Of a stretch of 39,148 nt of DNA, positions 24,602 to 31,872 are shown piece by piece; positions within the stretch are counted from its first letter, which is position 1; each line of letters opens with the position of its first letter. The notes under the pieces were generated by a model that worked only from the letters and a program-made list of their open reading frames with translations, made no database searches and was not told the DNA's origin. Position numbers and translations under genes: made by a program. This DNA comes from Mycobacterium sp. GA-1841 (GTDB lineage Bacteria; Actinomycetota; Actinomycetes; Mycobacteriales; Mycobacteriaceae): the NCBI RefSeq assembly GCF_001954135.1, contig NZ_MBEQ01000011.1:1-39148 (forward strand), given 5' to 3'.

Positions 24602-25753
24602 TCACCACGGCGACGGCTCGTGGTTGCGGATCCTGCTGATCTCAGCTCGGGCGAATTGGACCCGGCCGGTCTCTGCGCCGCGCTCCCGGGCCAGATCGTA
24701 GGCGGCGTCAAGGATCTGTGCGGCATGGCGACGTTGCCGGCGCGGGCGTCGATGGGCCTTGCGGTACGCCCGACGAGCTTTCCGGTTTCCGGTCATGGCA
24801 TCGAGTTCGGCCGCGGTGAGGACACCGGCGGCCGCCTCGGGCGCCATGACGTCGCGCAGCAGAGCCCGCTCGCGAGGCACCGTCAACGCGAAAACCCGAC
24901 CGAACACAGTCAGGGTGATCACCACGATGAACAACCACAGCAGCAGGAGCAGCAACACGTTTCCGCCGACGATCGTTCCGGCGGAATCCCACAACCCATG
25001 TAGCACCGGCGCTGTCACGACAAGTACCACGCCGCGGCGGATGTTGCGCGGTTCCGCCGGGCGGCCCAGCAGATACACCAGACCCGCACAGAAGATCGCG
25101 CTGTAGGCGAAATGCCCGCTGATACCGGTCACCATTCGCAGCACGATGGTCGATCCCATCGCGGGCGCATCCCGCAGCGCGTAGGACACGTCTTCGAGGA
25201 TCTGGAACCCCAGACCGATCAGCAACCCCACGATGAACCCGTCGAACGCGGTCCGAATGATCCGTCGCGCCAACGCGATCAGCAGGAGCAGGCCCGCACC
25301 TTTCGCCAGCTCCTCGGTGACGGGTGCCGACAATCCGGCCGACCAGTCCAGGGCCCATCGCTGGCCGAGCTCCTTGCCATAGAGATCACCGAGCGCGGAG
25401 TTGGCGACCGCAGCCATCGCCCAGGTCGCCGCGAACCCGCCCCACAGGAGGGCGGCGATCATCAGCTTGGCGGGCAGTTCGGTGTACCGGTCGGCCCGCT
25501 GGGTCAGCCACCAGAACACCGCGGCGTAGATGCTGAACACCACGACCGCGCTGATCACCGATGTCGAGTCGTAGCCGCCGACCAGGTCGATGAAACCCGC
25601 GATGCCGGCGCCGACCAACAGCGCGTAGACCCAGAACGCGAGGTTGCGCGGCTGGAGCAGCACGAACGGGCGTTGCCATCCAGACAGGTCGATCGCCCGG
25701 GCCCGGGCGACCAGCAGCTCGTCGGGAACCGTGGGTCGCTGGATGTCAGTCAT
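24602..25753 (-). CDS. PrsW-family intramembrane protease-like protein
   Basis: A 383-residue polytopic membrane protein with about eight hydrophobic segments and a basic cytosolic tail (RKARRAYRKAHRRPRRQRRH). The M82/PrsW motifs are in order: APVTEELAKG (the EExxK glutamates), GFQILEDVSYA (second acidic motif with the preceding Gly/Phe), GHFAYSAIFCAGL, and VLHGLWDS (H-x-x-W). PrsW enzymes start site-1 cleavage of anti-sigma factors, while many actinobacterial members have no known target. The ATG at 25753 overlaps the stop of the upstream single-pass protein by 8 bases (ATGACTGA), so the two are coupled. Confidence 0.88.
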   Translation of the reverse strand: MTDIQRPTVPDELLVARARAIDLSGWQRPFVLLQPRNLAFWVYALLVGAGIAGFIDLVGGYDSTSVISAVVVFSIYAAVFWWLTQRADRYTELPAKLMIAALLWGGFAATWAMAAVANSALGDLYGKELGQRWALDWSAGLSAPVTEELAKGAGLLLLIALARRIIRTAFDGFIVGLLIGLGFQILEDVSYALRDAPAMGSTIVLRMVTGISGHFAYSAIFCAGLVYLLGRPAEPRNIRRGVVLVVTAPVLHGLWDSAGTIVGGNVLLLLLLWLFIVVITLTVFGRVFALTVPRERALLRDVMAPEAAAGVLTAAELDAMTGNRKARRAYRKAHRRPRRQRRHAAQILDAAYDLARERGAETGRVQFARAEISRIRNHEPSPW

Positions 25754-26390
25754 TCTCGACCACCTGTCGCCGGACGCTTCGGATCATGCGGCTCACCGCG
25801 TCCCGGTCGTCGTTGGTGGCGTCCGGTGGTGCGATCGACAGCACCCTGATCCCGATCCCGTCGATGACGAAGGCGGCCAGCACCTGCCGTGAGACGGCAT
25901 CGGCGAGCTCCACCGTGACGCCCGTATGGCCCTGGTCGGTGATCACGGTGCTGCGCGGTCCGGTGCCGGTGTCGGCGTCATCGGACATGCGGGCCGATTC
26001 CATGCCGGTCAGCAGTTCGTCGTCGTCCCCGTCGAATTCCTCGGCGACCACTGTCATCGACGTGTCGCCGTCGACGACGGTCGCGGTGTCGGGATAGCCG
26101 GTGGCCGGCGCGTCGCCGCGGCGGACGCCGGCGGTGATCCCCCAGCCGGGTTCGGGCACGAAGGTGACGTCGTCGGAAAGCTGGATGACGTCCCCGGCGG
26201 CAGCCTGCTCCCGATAGTGGGCCGCGTCGTTGACGACCGGGATCAAGACTGCCATCAGCACCCACAGGACGAGCACGGCAACGGCCGGCGCCAGGGTGAC
26301 CCGGTCCAGACCGCACCATCGTCGGTCCACGGGGACCCATCGGGGATCCGGTTCGTAGCCGGCAGTGGTCTCGCCGGAAGGGACAGTCAT
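25746..26390 (-). CDS. Single-pass membrane protein coupled to the PrsW-like protease
   Basis: A 214-residue protein: 30-residue cytosolic head, one membrane helix (about 32-54, LAPAVAVLVLWVLMAVLIPVV), then an extracytoplasmic domain of about 155 residues (ITAGVRRGDAPATGYPDTAT, TMTVVAEEFDG-like strands, VDGIGIRVLSIAPPD-like end). No family is recognised. The topology (one helix next to a PrsW-like protease) is what a substrate or co-sensor would have, but this is inference. The start is ATG at 26390; the frame is open to 26459 without better signals. It is divergent from the zinc-ribbon gene. Confidence 0.7.
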   Translation of the reverse strand: MTVPSGETTAGYEPDPRWVPVDRRWCGLDRVTLAPAVAVLVLWVLMAVLIPVVNDAAHYREQAAAGDVIQLSDDVTFVPEPGWGITAGVRRGDAPATGYPDTATVVDGDTSMTVVAEEFDGDDDELLTGMESARMSDDADTGTGPRSTVITDQGHTGVTVELADAVSRQVLAAFVIDGIGIRVLSIAPPDATNDDRDAVSRMIRSVRRQVVEND

Positions 26391-26448
26391 CGGTGTCGAC
26401 AAATCTCGCCTCGCAATCGGATGTCCCGCATTGTGTTTTCGAATGCAA

Positions 26449-26513
26449 ATTATCGGCAAACCGGCCCCTTCGCGACGGAAAGGCGCTCTGACTCGTCGGG
26501 AAGGTCCGATAAT
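26449..26513. promoter_or_regulatory. Spaced inverted repeat and -10 element before the zinc-ribbon gene
   Basis: ATTATCGG (26449-26456) and CCGATAAT (26506-26513) are perfect complements 49 bases apart in the 144-base divergent region. The right copy contains GATAAT (26508-26513), a plausible -10 for the plus-strand gene starting at 26535. The left copy could serve the minus strand in the same way. Confidence 0.4.
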
Positions 26514-26534
26514 CCAGTTTTGTAGAGGACGGTG

Positions 26535-27422
26535 ATGACAAAGAATGGCGCGGGGACGACGTGCCCCTATTGCGGCTCAGATCTAGACGCAGCCGGCACC
26601 TGTAGCCGTTGCGGGCAGGTGCACGGCACGGCGTCCACCGGATGGCGCCCCGATCCCACGGGCCGGCACGAGGGCCGCTACTTCGTCACCGGACACCCGA
26701 CGAACCGGGTTCGCGACGGCCGGGCCGCATCGACCGACCCGGCCGGCGGTCGGATGCTGCCGGATTACCTCGAGCTACCCAAATCGGGTATCCGCTCGAC
26801 CTGGCTCGGCACCGGGGCGGCCACCGCCGTCATCGTGTTGACCGCCGCAGTGGTCTGGGTCCTGTTGGTGGCGGGCCGACGGCCACCGCCGCCACCGGAG
26901 GCCGGTTACCTCTCGGCACTCAAAGATTCCGGCGTCAGCGATCAGTTCAACTCCGACGCCAACGCCGTCGCCCACGGGCGGCAGGTATGCCGGCACCTGG
27001 AGGACGGCGACCCCCAACAAGGGCCGGTGGCCGACAAGATCGCCGTCGACGCGTTCTGTCCCCATTTCTCCCAGGGCTTTCGGGTGCTCGAAAAGGCCAC
27101 GGTCAACGGAAGATTCGTGCTCCTGGACAACGCCGGCCTCGATGGCATCGCCATGGACGGAACATCGTGTCAGGGCGCCAACGGCTATTCCGACGTCAAC
27201 CCCACCACCCCCGTCACGGTCAAGAGCGGTAAGGGCGAAATCCTGGCCACCACCACCCTCGGGGCCCGCAAGGCGGGGCCGGCAAACTGCACCTTCTCCT
27301 TCACCGTCGACCTGACCGAGGGCCAGGACCACTACGTGCTGACCGTCGGACATCGTGGCGAGTTCACCTACACGTTCGAACAGCTTGTGGCCAAAGGCAT
27401 TCAGGTTCAGCTGGGACAGTGA
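26535..27422 (+). CDS. Zinc-ribbon, single-pass membrane protein with DUF732-like domain
   Basis: A 295-residue protein. The N-terminal zinc ribbon is C10-x2-C13-x9-C23-x2-C26 (CPYCGSDL, CSRCG). A Pro/Arg-rich linker follows. One membrane helix at about 93-115 (ATAVIVLTAAVVWVLLVAG) is followed by a poly-Pro stretch. Then comes an extracytoplasmic part starting YLSALKDSGVSDQFNSDANA and VAHGRQVCRHLEDG, the DUF732-like pattern found in many mycobacterial secreted proteins, and a beta domain with two cysteines. The start is ATG at 26535, five bases from AGAGGA (26524-26529); GTG at 26532 is too close. The ribbon is cytosolic, the DUF732-like part outside. Function unknown. Confidence 0.75.
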   Translation: MTKNGAGTTCPYCGSDLDAAGTCSRCGQVHGTASTGWRPDPTGRHEGRYFVTGHPTNRVRDGRAASTDPAGGRMLPDYLELPKSGIRSTWLGTGAATAVIVLTAAVVWVLLVAGRRPPPPPEAGYLSALKDSGVSDQFNSDANAVAHGRQVCRHLEDGDPQQGPVADKIAVDAFCPHFSQGFRVLEKATVNGRFVLLDNAGLDGIAMDGTSCQGANGYSDVNPTTPVTVKSGKGEILATTTLGARKAGPANCTFSFTVDLTEGQDHYVLTVGHRGEFTYTFEQLVAKGIQVQLGQ

Positions 27423-27653
27423 GTTTGCGAAAGACGCCCGTTGCCGCAGATGGGACGGCCGACGCGCGCAGTGCCGTCGCGACGGAGCTCGCCGGTTGAA
27501 AACAAAGCGGTCACGAGTCCGGCTCGCTCACATGTCAACCGCGCAACCATCTGACAACTTGCATGGACACCGATTCCTGGCAGCTCTACGGTTCAGCTCT
27601 GCACAATTATCACCGCTGTAATTTTCCAGCCCAATCAAGGGAGCTCGTCGGGT

Positions 27654-28157
27654 ATGACTACATTTGCTCGAATCCCGGTCAAATCCGTTGTCAGTGCCGG
27701 CCTGTGTGCGACGGCACTCGCGGCAGCAGTCGCGTTAAGCCCGCACGCGGCGGCCCTGGACTTCAAGACAGGCGGGTACAAGTGCCTCGAGGGGGCTGCC
27801 GGTGCGGCTCCCGCCGGGGCGGTGTGCTCGGCGGCAGCGGTCGAAGCCGCCGGCGTCGTCCCCGCGGCACCGGTGGCCGTGCTGCCGATGCCGGTGGTGC
27901 CGCCCGCGGCGGTGCCGCCAGTGCCCCTGGCCCCGCCGCCGGTCGGTCTTCCTCCGGTCCCGCTGGCGCCGCCCCCGGTGCCCATCGTGCCCGCCGCACC
28001 GGTGGTCCCCGCCGCACCCATCGTCCCCGCCGCGGCTTCCGCTCCGATCGCCGTCGCCGCGGGTACCGGCAAGGGCGTACCGACCGTTTCGCCCGGGGGC
28101 GGACCGGTGGCCGGTGATCCGACCCTGCCGGGACCCGGCGGTGGGGCCACCGGATAG
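27654..28157 (+). CDS. Secreted Pro/Ala/Val-rich protein
   Basis: A 167-residue precursor. A signal peptide (SVVSAGLCATALAAAVALS, cleavage after HAAA near 34) leads to LDFKTGGYKC, with two cysteines at 44 and 58 enclosing an Ala/Gly loop. Residues about 68-130 are low-complexity Pro, Ala and Val with internal repeats (PPVPLAPPPV twice, PAAPVV/PAAPIV). The tail is Gly/Pro-rich. No enzyme motif is seen. It may span or coat the wall. GGGAG lies nine bases before the ATG. The 231 bases upstream (27423-27653) hold no gene I can support. A strong terminator follows. Confidence 0.72.
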   Translation: MTTFARIPVKSVVSAGLCATALAAAVALSPHAAALDFKTGGYKCLEGAAGAAPAGAVCSAAAVEAAGVVPAAPVAVLPMPVVPPAAVPPVPLAPPPVGLPPVPLAPPPVPIVPAAPVVPAAPIVPAAASAPIAVAAGTGKGVPTVSPGGGPVAGDPTLPGPGGGATG

Positions 28158-28177
28158 GCAAACCCGCACAGCGTCAG

Positions 28178-28211
28178 TCAAGGCGCCTGGCTCGTGAGCC
28201 AGGCGCCTTGA
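28178..28211 (+). terminator. Strong intrinsic terminator
   Basis: TCAAGGCGCCTGGCTC (28178-28193) is followed two bases later by its exact reverse complement (28196-28211), then TTGTTGTG. The 16-bp GC-rich stem begins 21 bases after the stop of the Pro/Ala-rich gene. The L,D-transpeptidase gene converges from the other side (end 28331), so it may also serve that strand. Between 28212 and 28330 there is a short direct repeat (CCACAAGG twice) and nothing else. Confidence 0.85.
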
Positions 28212-28330
28212 TTGTTGTGCCGGTAGTGGTCTTGATTGTTGAGTGAACTGTTACCCCACAAGGCGTTTCGCCACAAGGTGATTCGCTACTCGGGGATTCG
28301 CCGGTCCGGATACGCCACCAGAGGAGGTTG

Positions 28331-29140
28331 CTACTCCTGGACGATCACCGGATCGCCGATGTTGACGGTGTTGAAGTACCACTCGGCGGCAGCCGGGATG
28401 AGGCTGATGCAACCGTGACTCGTGTTCTCCAGGCCCATCGACGGCACCGCCCACGGCGCCGAATGCACGTAGATGCCCCGCTGGGTGATCCGAACGGCGT
28501 AATCCACCTTCAACAGGTACCCATCGGACGCGTCGACGGGAATGCCGACGCTGCTGGAATCCATTGTCACCGTACGGTCTTTCGCCAAGACGGTATAGGT
28601 GCCCACCGGTGTCGGGTACTCCGGGCGACCCATGGAGGCCAGCAGGACCCCGTCCTCGCCGGCGTGCGGCAGGTGATGCGGGGCCGGCAGTGGAATCGGC
28701 GGTTCCTCACCGATTCCGTCGATCGTCACCGTGAAGGTGTGATCGGAGATGTCGGCGACTCCGATCACGGCTGGGCCGGTTTGGAATTGGGTCCGCATAC
28801 CGCCGACCGACAACATCACGGTGCTGTGCGCCGGCCAGAACTCGGTCGGAGTCCACTGCACGACTTTGTTGTCGAGCCACTCGTACGTGCCGGTCCGTGC
28901 CGGCGTCGTCTTGAGGCCGATGGCCCGTTCGACCACCCCGCGGTTGGCGACCGGATTCTTGAAGGTCACCACCACCGGATGGCCCACACCGACGGCGCCA
29001 CCTTCGGTCGGCGCGATCGATTCGATGGTCGACGTCAACGGCAGATTGACCGCCGCGGTGTCGACCTTGTCGATACCACCGGAGAAGAAGGTCATGGCAA
29101 CCACGCCCACTACGAGAACACCTTGAACAGCCGCGCGCAT
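28331..29140 (-). CDS. L,D-transpeptidase (YkuD), LdtMt1-like
   Basis: A 269-residue exported enzyme that makes 3-3 cross-links in peptidoglycan. An N-terminal hydrophobic anchor (about 6-20, QGVLVVGVVAMTFFSG) precedes an Ig-like domain (GVGHPVVVTFKNPVANR, WTPTEFWPAHSTVML). The catalytic domain ends in HSAPWAVPSMG, then NTSHGCISL, with catalytic Cys244 and the family pattern H-x(n)-SHGC. The sequence is close, as I recall it, to M. tuberculosis LdtMt1 (Rv0116c). There is no lipobox. Its promoter lies in 29141-29246. It differs in type from the transpeptidase at the right end of the window. Confidence 0.9.
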   Translation of the reverse strand: MRAAVQGVLVVGVVAMTFFSGGIDKVDTAAVNLPLTSTIESIAPTEGGAVGVGHPVVVTFKNPVANRGVVERAIGLKTTPARTGTYEWLDNKVVQWTPTEFWPAHSTVMLSVGGMRTQFQTGPAVIGVADISDHTFTVTIDGIGEEPPIPLPAPHHLPHAGEDGVLLASMGRPEYPTPVGTYTVLAKDRTVTMDSSSVGIPVDASDGYLLKVDYAVRITQRGIYVHSAPWAVPSMGLENTSHGCISLIPAAAEWYFNTVNIGDPVIVQE

Positions 29141-29246
29141 CCAACCGATCTCTCTGCGATGCCCCCATGGTCTTGAACGATGTCATGGTATGGGTCCGCA
29201 GGCGTCGGATTACGTAGTTACACGGGGCAATTCGGTCAAGTGTTCA

Positions 29247-29513
29247 TCACGGTTCGGCCACGGCGCGAACGGCCTTCAACCGCGCGCCGCGCGCACAGGC
29301 GAGGGTGATCACCCGCGCGCCGGTCCGGTGGCTCGACGAGGGCGCCGTTTCGAGCACGTCGATCTCTGTTTCGTGGGTGTCCGCCTCAAGTCGATACGAC
29401 GAGGGATGGCGACGCCGGGCCTCGGCGAGCTCGCGGGCATACTGCTGCGACGAACACCAGACAGGGTGCGTTGCCAACTCGATGACAGTCGAGCCGACAG
29501 TATTTGTCGTCAT
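29247..29513 (-). CDS. Small hypothetical protein
   Basis: An 88-residue soluble protein beginning MTTNTVGSTVIELATHPVWC, with a charged helix (ARELAEARRRHPSSYRLEAD) and two strand-like ends (ALVRV-type, here GARVITLACARGARLKAVR). The H-P-x-W-C opening recalls small actinobacterial DUF6907-like proteins, but the match is weak. The start is ATG at 29513, with GGAGG nine bases upstream, the best ribosome site in this part. No partner gene is adjacent: it follows an AT-rich gap. Confidence 0.55.
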   Translation of the reverse strand: MTTNTVGSTVIELATHPVWCSSQQYARELAEARRRHPSSYRLEADTHETEIDVLETAPSSSHRTGARVITLACARGARLKAVRAVAEP

Positions 29514-29724
29514 TTTCGATGACCTCCAGCAGAGCTTCACGAAACATCGCATCTGTGCCCAGCATGTCCGGCCAAACTGAGGCGGCGCTTCGAGTTGGCC
29601 GTGGACACATTAAGGATCTCTCTTAGATAGCTTTCGCACATCGAAAGAGCTTCAACAGAGACGTAATTCACATTTGTGAAAATGCCCTAATTTTTGCTGG
29701 AACGGGTTTCGTAAGGACCGTCCC
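29514..29724. other. AT-rich gap with two small palindromes
   Basis: These 211 bases lie downstream of the SRPBCC gene and upstream of the small hypothetical gene. They hold CTTTCG-CACAT-CGAAAG (29631-29647) and TTCACA-TT-TGTGAA (29667-29680), in the most AT-rich patch of the window (about 29600-29700). They could be a weak terminator for the SRPBCC gene and an operator for the small gene. No open frame is supported. Confidence 0.45.
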
Positions 29725-30210
29725 TCACGCAGCGATCAGGCCATCGATCTGGTTGATCGCCGACGAAGCGCCTTCGACGACACCCATCTCCAGCACTTGC
29801 TGGAGCGCTTCGGCAGTCTCGTAGGTGCTGACGTAGACCGCGCGCGTACCACCGTCCTGCTCGGAGAACGTGTAGACGTTTTTGGACACCGGCATATCTG
29901 GATTCGGATTGAAGTCCAGGTCGGCGAATCCGTCGTCGAAAGCGAAATTTGTCGGCTCGTCGACCGCGGTGACATCCCAATATCCCGCATGCTTGTCGCC
30001 CTCGGGGCCGGTCATGAAATAGGTGATCCGGCCACCGGGAGTGAGGCTGTGGTCGACCACCGTCGCCGGGTAGGTCGGCGGGCCCCACACCTTCTCCAAC
30101 TGCCGGGGGTCGGCATAGACCTGCCAGATCCGCTCCACCGGAGCCGCGAACTCGGCGGTGATCGTGAGAGTCAGGTTGTCGAGGTCGTGTTGAACGTCGG
30201 TCACGGGCAT
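29725..30210 (-). CDS. SRPBCC (AHSA1-like) protein
   Basis: A 161-residue helix-grip fold protein. LTLTITAEFAAPVERIWQVY and ADPRQLEKVWGPPTYPATVV are the standard AHSA1 opening, then GGRITYFMTGPEGDKHAGYW, and the C-terminal helix (EGASSAINQIDGLIA). Members bind hydrophobic ligands or help stress responses. In actinobacteria and other bacteria they are often paired with an ArsR regulator, as here. The start is ATG at 30210 with AGGAGA upstream, 10 bases inside the end of the ArsR gene, so translation is coupled. Confidence 0.88.
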   Translation of the reverse strand: MPVTDVQHDLDNLTLTITAEFAAPVERIWQVYADPRQLEKVWGPPTYPATVVDHSLTPGGRITYFMTGPEGDKHAGYWDVTAVDEPTNFAFDDGFADLDFNPNPDMPVSKNVYTFSEQDGGTRAVYVSTYETAEALQQVLEMGVVEGASSAINQIDGLIAA

Positions 30211-30554
30211 GGTGGGTTCTCCTTGATCGGATCGGATGCGATGAGTTCGTCGATACGTGCGATGCGCCCACGCCAAACCTGTTCCAGCTCGGTCAACATG
30301 GACGCCACCGACCGCACCGCCTCGACGTCGCCACTGGCCAATTGCTCACGACCGTTGCGCCGCTTGGTGAGCAGGCCGGCCTTCTCCAACACGGCGACGT
30401 GCTTTTGCACTGCGGCGAAGCTCATCTCGTACTTCTCCGCGAGTACTGAGACCGAATGCTCGCCGGCCAGTACGCGCCGCATGATGTCGCGCCTGGTGCG
30501 GTCGGCGAGTGCGTGGAACAGGGCGTCGGCCCGGTCCTCGTCGCTCTCGGTCAC
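30201..30554 (-). CDS. ArsR-family regulator
   Basis: A 117-residue winged helix-turn-helix protein: LFHALADRTRRDIMRRVLAG, HSVSVLAEKYEMSFAAVQKH (recognition helix), VAVLEKAGLLTKRRNGREQ (wing). No metal-binding Cys motif is present, so it belongs to the SRPBCC-linked subgroup, not to metal sensors. The start is GTG at 30554. A canonical promoter with an operator inside it lies just upstream, and the distance fits leaderless transcription. It heads a two-gene unit and likely represses itself and the SRPBCC gene. The 103 bases between it and the next gene (30591-30693) hold nothing else. Confidence 0.9.
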   Translation of the reverse strand: MTESDEDRADALFHALADRTRRDIMRRVLAGEHSVSVLAEKYEMSFAAVQKHVAVLEKAGLLTKRRNGREQLASGDVEAVRSVASMLTELEQVWRGRIARIDELIASDPIKENPPCP

Positions 30555-30560
30555 CGGACA

Positions 30561-30591
30561 AATATACAACCGATTGGTTGTATGTTGTCAA
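30561..30591 (-). promoter_or_regulatory. ArsR promoter with embedded operator
   Basis: On the minus strand TTGACA (30591-30586) is a perfect -35. TGTATA or TATATT (within 30568-30561) serves as -10 at a 17- or 19-base spacing. Between and over the -10 lies ATACAACC (30564-30571) and GGTTGTAT (30576-30583), a perfect 8-base dyad with a 4-base centre. A dimer bound here would block polymerase. The GTG at 30554 is about seven bases from the -10. Confidence 0.75.
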
Positions 30592-30693
30592 GACTCGGCA
30601 GGCTTTGTCGGGGGCGACTGGGCTGCTTCGCCCATGAGCGGACACGGGTACGCGCACTCGAACTCGACGAGGCGCGTCGCTGGGAGCGGGTCG

Positions 30694-31101
30694 CTAACCC
30701 TGCCGCGAGATCTCGTCAGCCGCTTCCTGCTGGATCCGTTCGAACTGCGCACCCATGGCCTCGGCCAACGCGGTCGCGCCCGACAGCGGCCGCACCATCA
30801 CCATGAAGTCATCGATCTTGCCGTCGTCATCGAGATGCAGAAAGTCGCAGCCGGTGATCGCCTTTCCCGCCACCGTCGCCTGGAAGACCAGTGCGTGGTC
30901 GCGCCCTGAGGCGTCGGCGATTTCCCGAACGTACTGAAAGTCTTCGAAAACCCGCATGACCCCGCGCAAGATCGCCGCGGTGATGGGCTTGCCGGCATAC
31001 GGCTTGAATGCCACCGGGCTGGTGAAGACCACGTCGTCAGCCAGTAGGGCCTCGATCGCCGCCTCGTCGCGGGCCTCGACGGCCTCTCGGAACGGATGCA
31101 C
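30694..31101 (-). CDS. NTF2-like (SnoaL-type) protein
   Basis: A 135-residue NTF2-fold protein. REAVEARDEAAIEALLADDV and VFTSPVAFKPYAGKPITAAI are typical of the first helices, and GKAITGCDFLHLDDDGKIDD and FMVMVRPLSGATAL of the last strands (polyketide-cyclase-like group). Function unknown, possibly a small isomerase or binder. The start is GTG at 31101. It is divergent from the PadR gene across 72 bases that hold a dyad, so PadR may control it. Confidence 0.75.
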   Translation of the reverse strand: MHPFREAVEARDEAAIEALLADDVVFTSPVAFKPYAGKPITAAILRGVMRVFEDFQYVREIADASGRDHALVFQATVAGKAITGCDFLHLDDDGKIDDFMVMVRPLSGATALAEAMGAQFERIQQEAADEISRQG

Positions 31102-31132
31102 GAGCCGATGCTAGGCACGGCGCAGTGCCATA

Positions 31133-31167
31133 GTCAATCTTTTGATTATTAACTTTGCTGCTAGCAT
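31133..31167. promoter_or_regulatory. Putative PadR operator and leaderless promoter
   Basis: GTCAAT (31133-31138) and ATTAAC (31148-31153) form an imperfect dyad with a 9-base AT-rich centre. TAGCAT (31162-31167) fits the TANNNT -10 form and ends six bases before ATG 31174, so the PadR mRNA may start at its ATG. The dyad would cover the upstream promoter half. Confidence 0.45.
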
Positions 31168-31173
31168 CGGCGC

Positions 31174-31746
31174 ATGGCGCTTCGTGACGCGGTGCTGGCC
31201 GCGCTCCTCGACGGCGAGGCCTCCGGTTATGACTTGGCCAAGGGGTTCGACGCGTCGGTCGCCAACTTCTGGATGGCCACGCCTCAACAGCTCTACCGGG
31301 AACTCGACCGCATGGCAGCCGACGGCCTCATCGCCGCACGACTCGTCGAACAAGACCGGCGGCCGAACAAGCGCCTGTACTCGCTGACCGACAAAGGCCG
31401 TCAAGCCCTGCTCACGTTCACCGAAGAGCCACCCAAACCCGGCGCGATCCGCGAAGACCTCCTGGTCCAGATCCAGGCAGTGGATTCTGGCAACGTCGAG
31501 GCGGTCCGCAACTCGCTCACCGAACGCGTGCAGTGGGCGAGAACCAAACTGGCCCGCTACCGGCGCGCGCAGGAGCATCTGCTGGCCGGACGCACCGAAA
31601 ACGACTACCTCACCGAGGCCGAGCGCATCGGTCCCTACCTGACATTGCTGCGCGGAATCCGATTCGAGGAAGAGAACATCGACTGGGCCCTACGCGCACT
31701 CGAGGTCATCGAGCAACGAATGGCGGTGGTCCCACCGCCCCGGTGA
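31174..31746 (+). CDS. PadR-family transcriptional regulator
   Basis: A 190-residue protein. The N-terminal winged helix is LRDAVLAALLDGEASGYDLA, then TPQQLYRELDRMAADGLI and RRPNKRLYSLTDKGRQAL, all standard PadR features. The C-terminal half is a long helical arm (VQWARTKLARYRRAQEHLLA) that forms the dimer, of the longer PadR subtype (Vir/PadR C-terminal). ATG 31174 probably is leaderless. It is divergent from an NTF2-like gene that may be its target. Confidence 0.9.
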   Translation: MALRDAVLAALLDGEASGYDLAKGFDASVANFWMATPQQLYRELDRMAADGLIAARLVEQDRRPNKRLYSLTDKGRQALLTFTEEPPKPGAIREDLLVQIQAVDSGNVEAVRNSLTERVQWARTKLARYRRAQEHLLAGRTENDYLTEAERIGPYLTLLRGIRFEEENIDWALRALEVIEQRMAVVPPPR

Positions 31747-31751
31747 CTGCC

Positions 31752-31773
31752 GAAACGTTCCCGGGCCCGTTTC
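31752..31773. terminator. Weak hairpin after the PadR gene
   Basis: GAAACG (31752-31757) pairs with CGTTTC (31768-31773) around a 10-base loop containing CCCGGG, six bases after the PadR stop. There is no T-run. The rest of 31774-31872 holds a possible -10 (TAGTGT, 31818-31823) for the next gene. Confidence 0.3.
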
Positions 31774-31872
31774 ACCGGCAACAACGACCGACGTGGATTA
31801 CCGCGAGGGGCAGACGTTAGTGTGCACTCGTCGGCCTCAGCGACCAAGCCGATAGAAAAGTTGAGCAGATTC

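Noticed and set aside
27635..28150. Minus-strand frame rich in Gly/Thr/Ala, looking like a PE_PGRS-type protein
   Set aside because: It is the mirror of the Pro/Ala-rich gene: proline codons read backwards give glycine. The plus strand has the signal peptide, ribosome site and terminator.
28236..28330. Short plus-strand frame after the terminator
   Set aside because: It has no ribosome site, is made of small direct repeats, and runs into antisense of the L,D-transpeptidase gene.
29667..29680. CRP-type cAMP receptor site
   Set aside because: The palindrome TTCACA-TT-TGTGAA has the half-sites in reversed order and wrong spacing compared with TGTGA-N6-TCACA.
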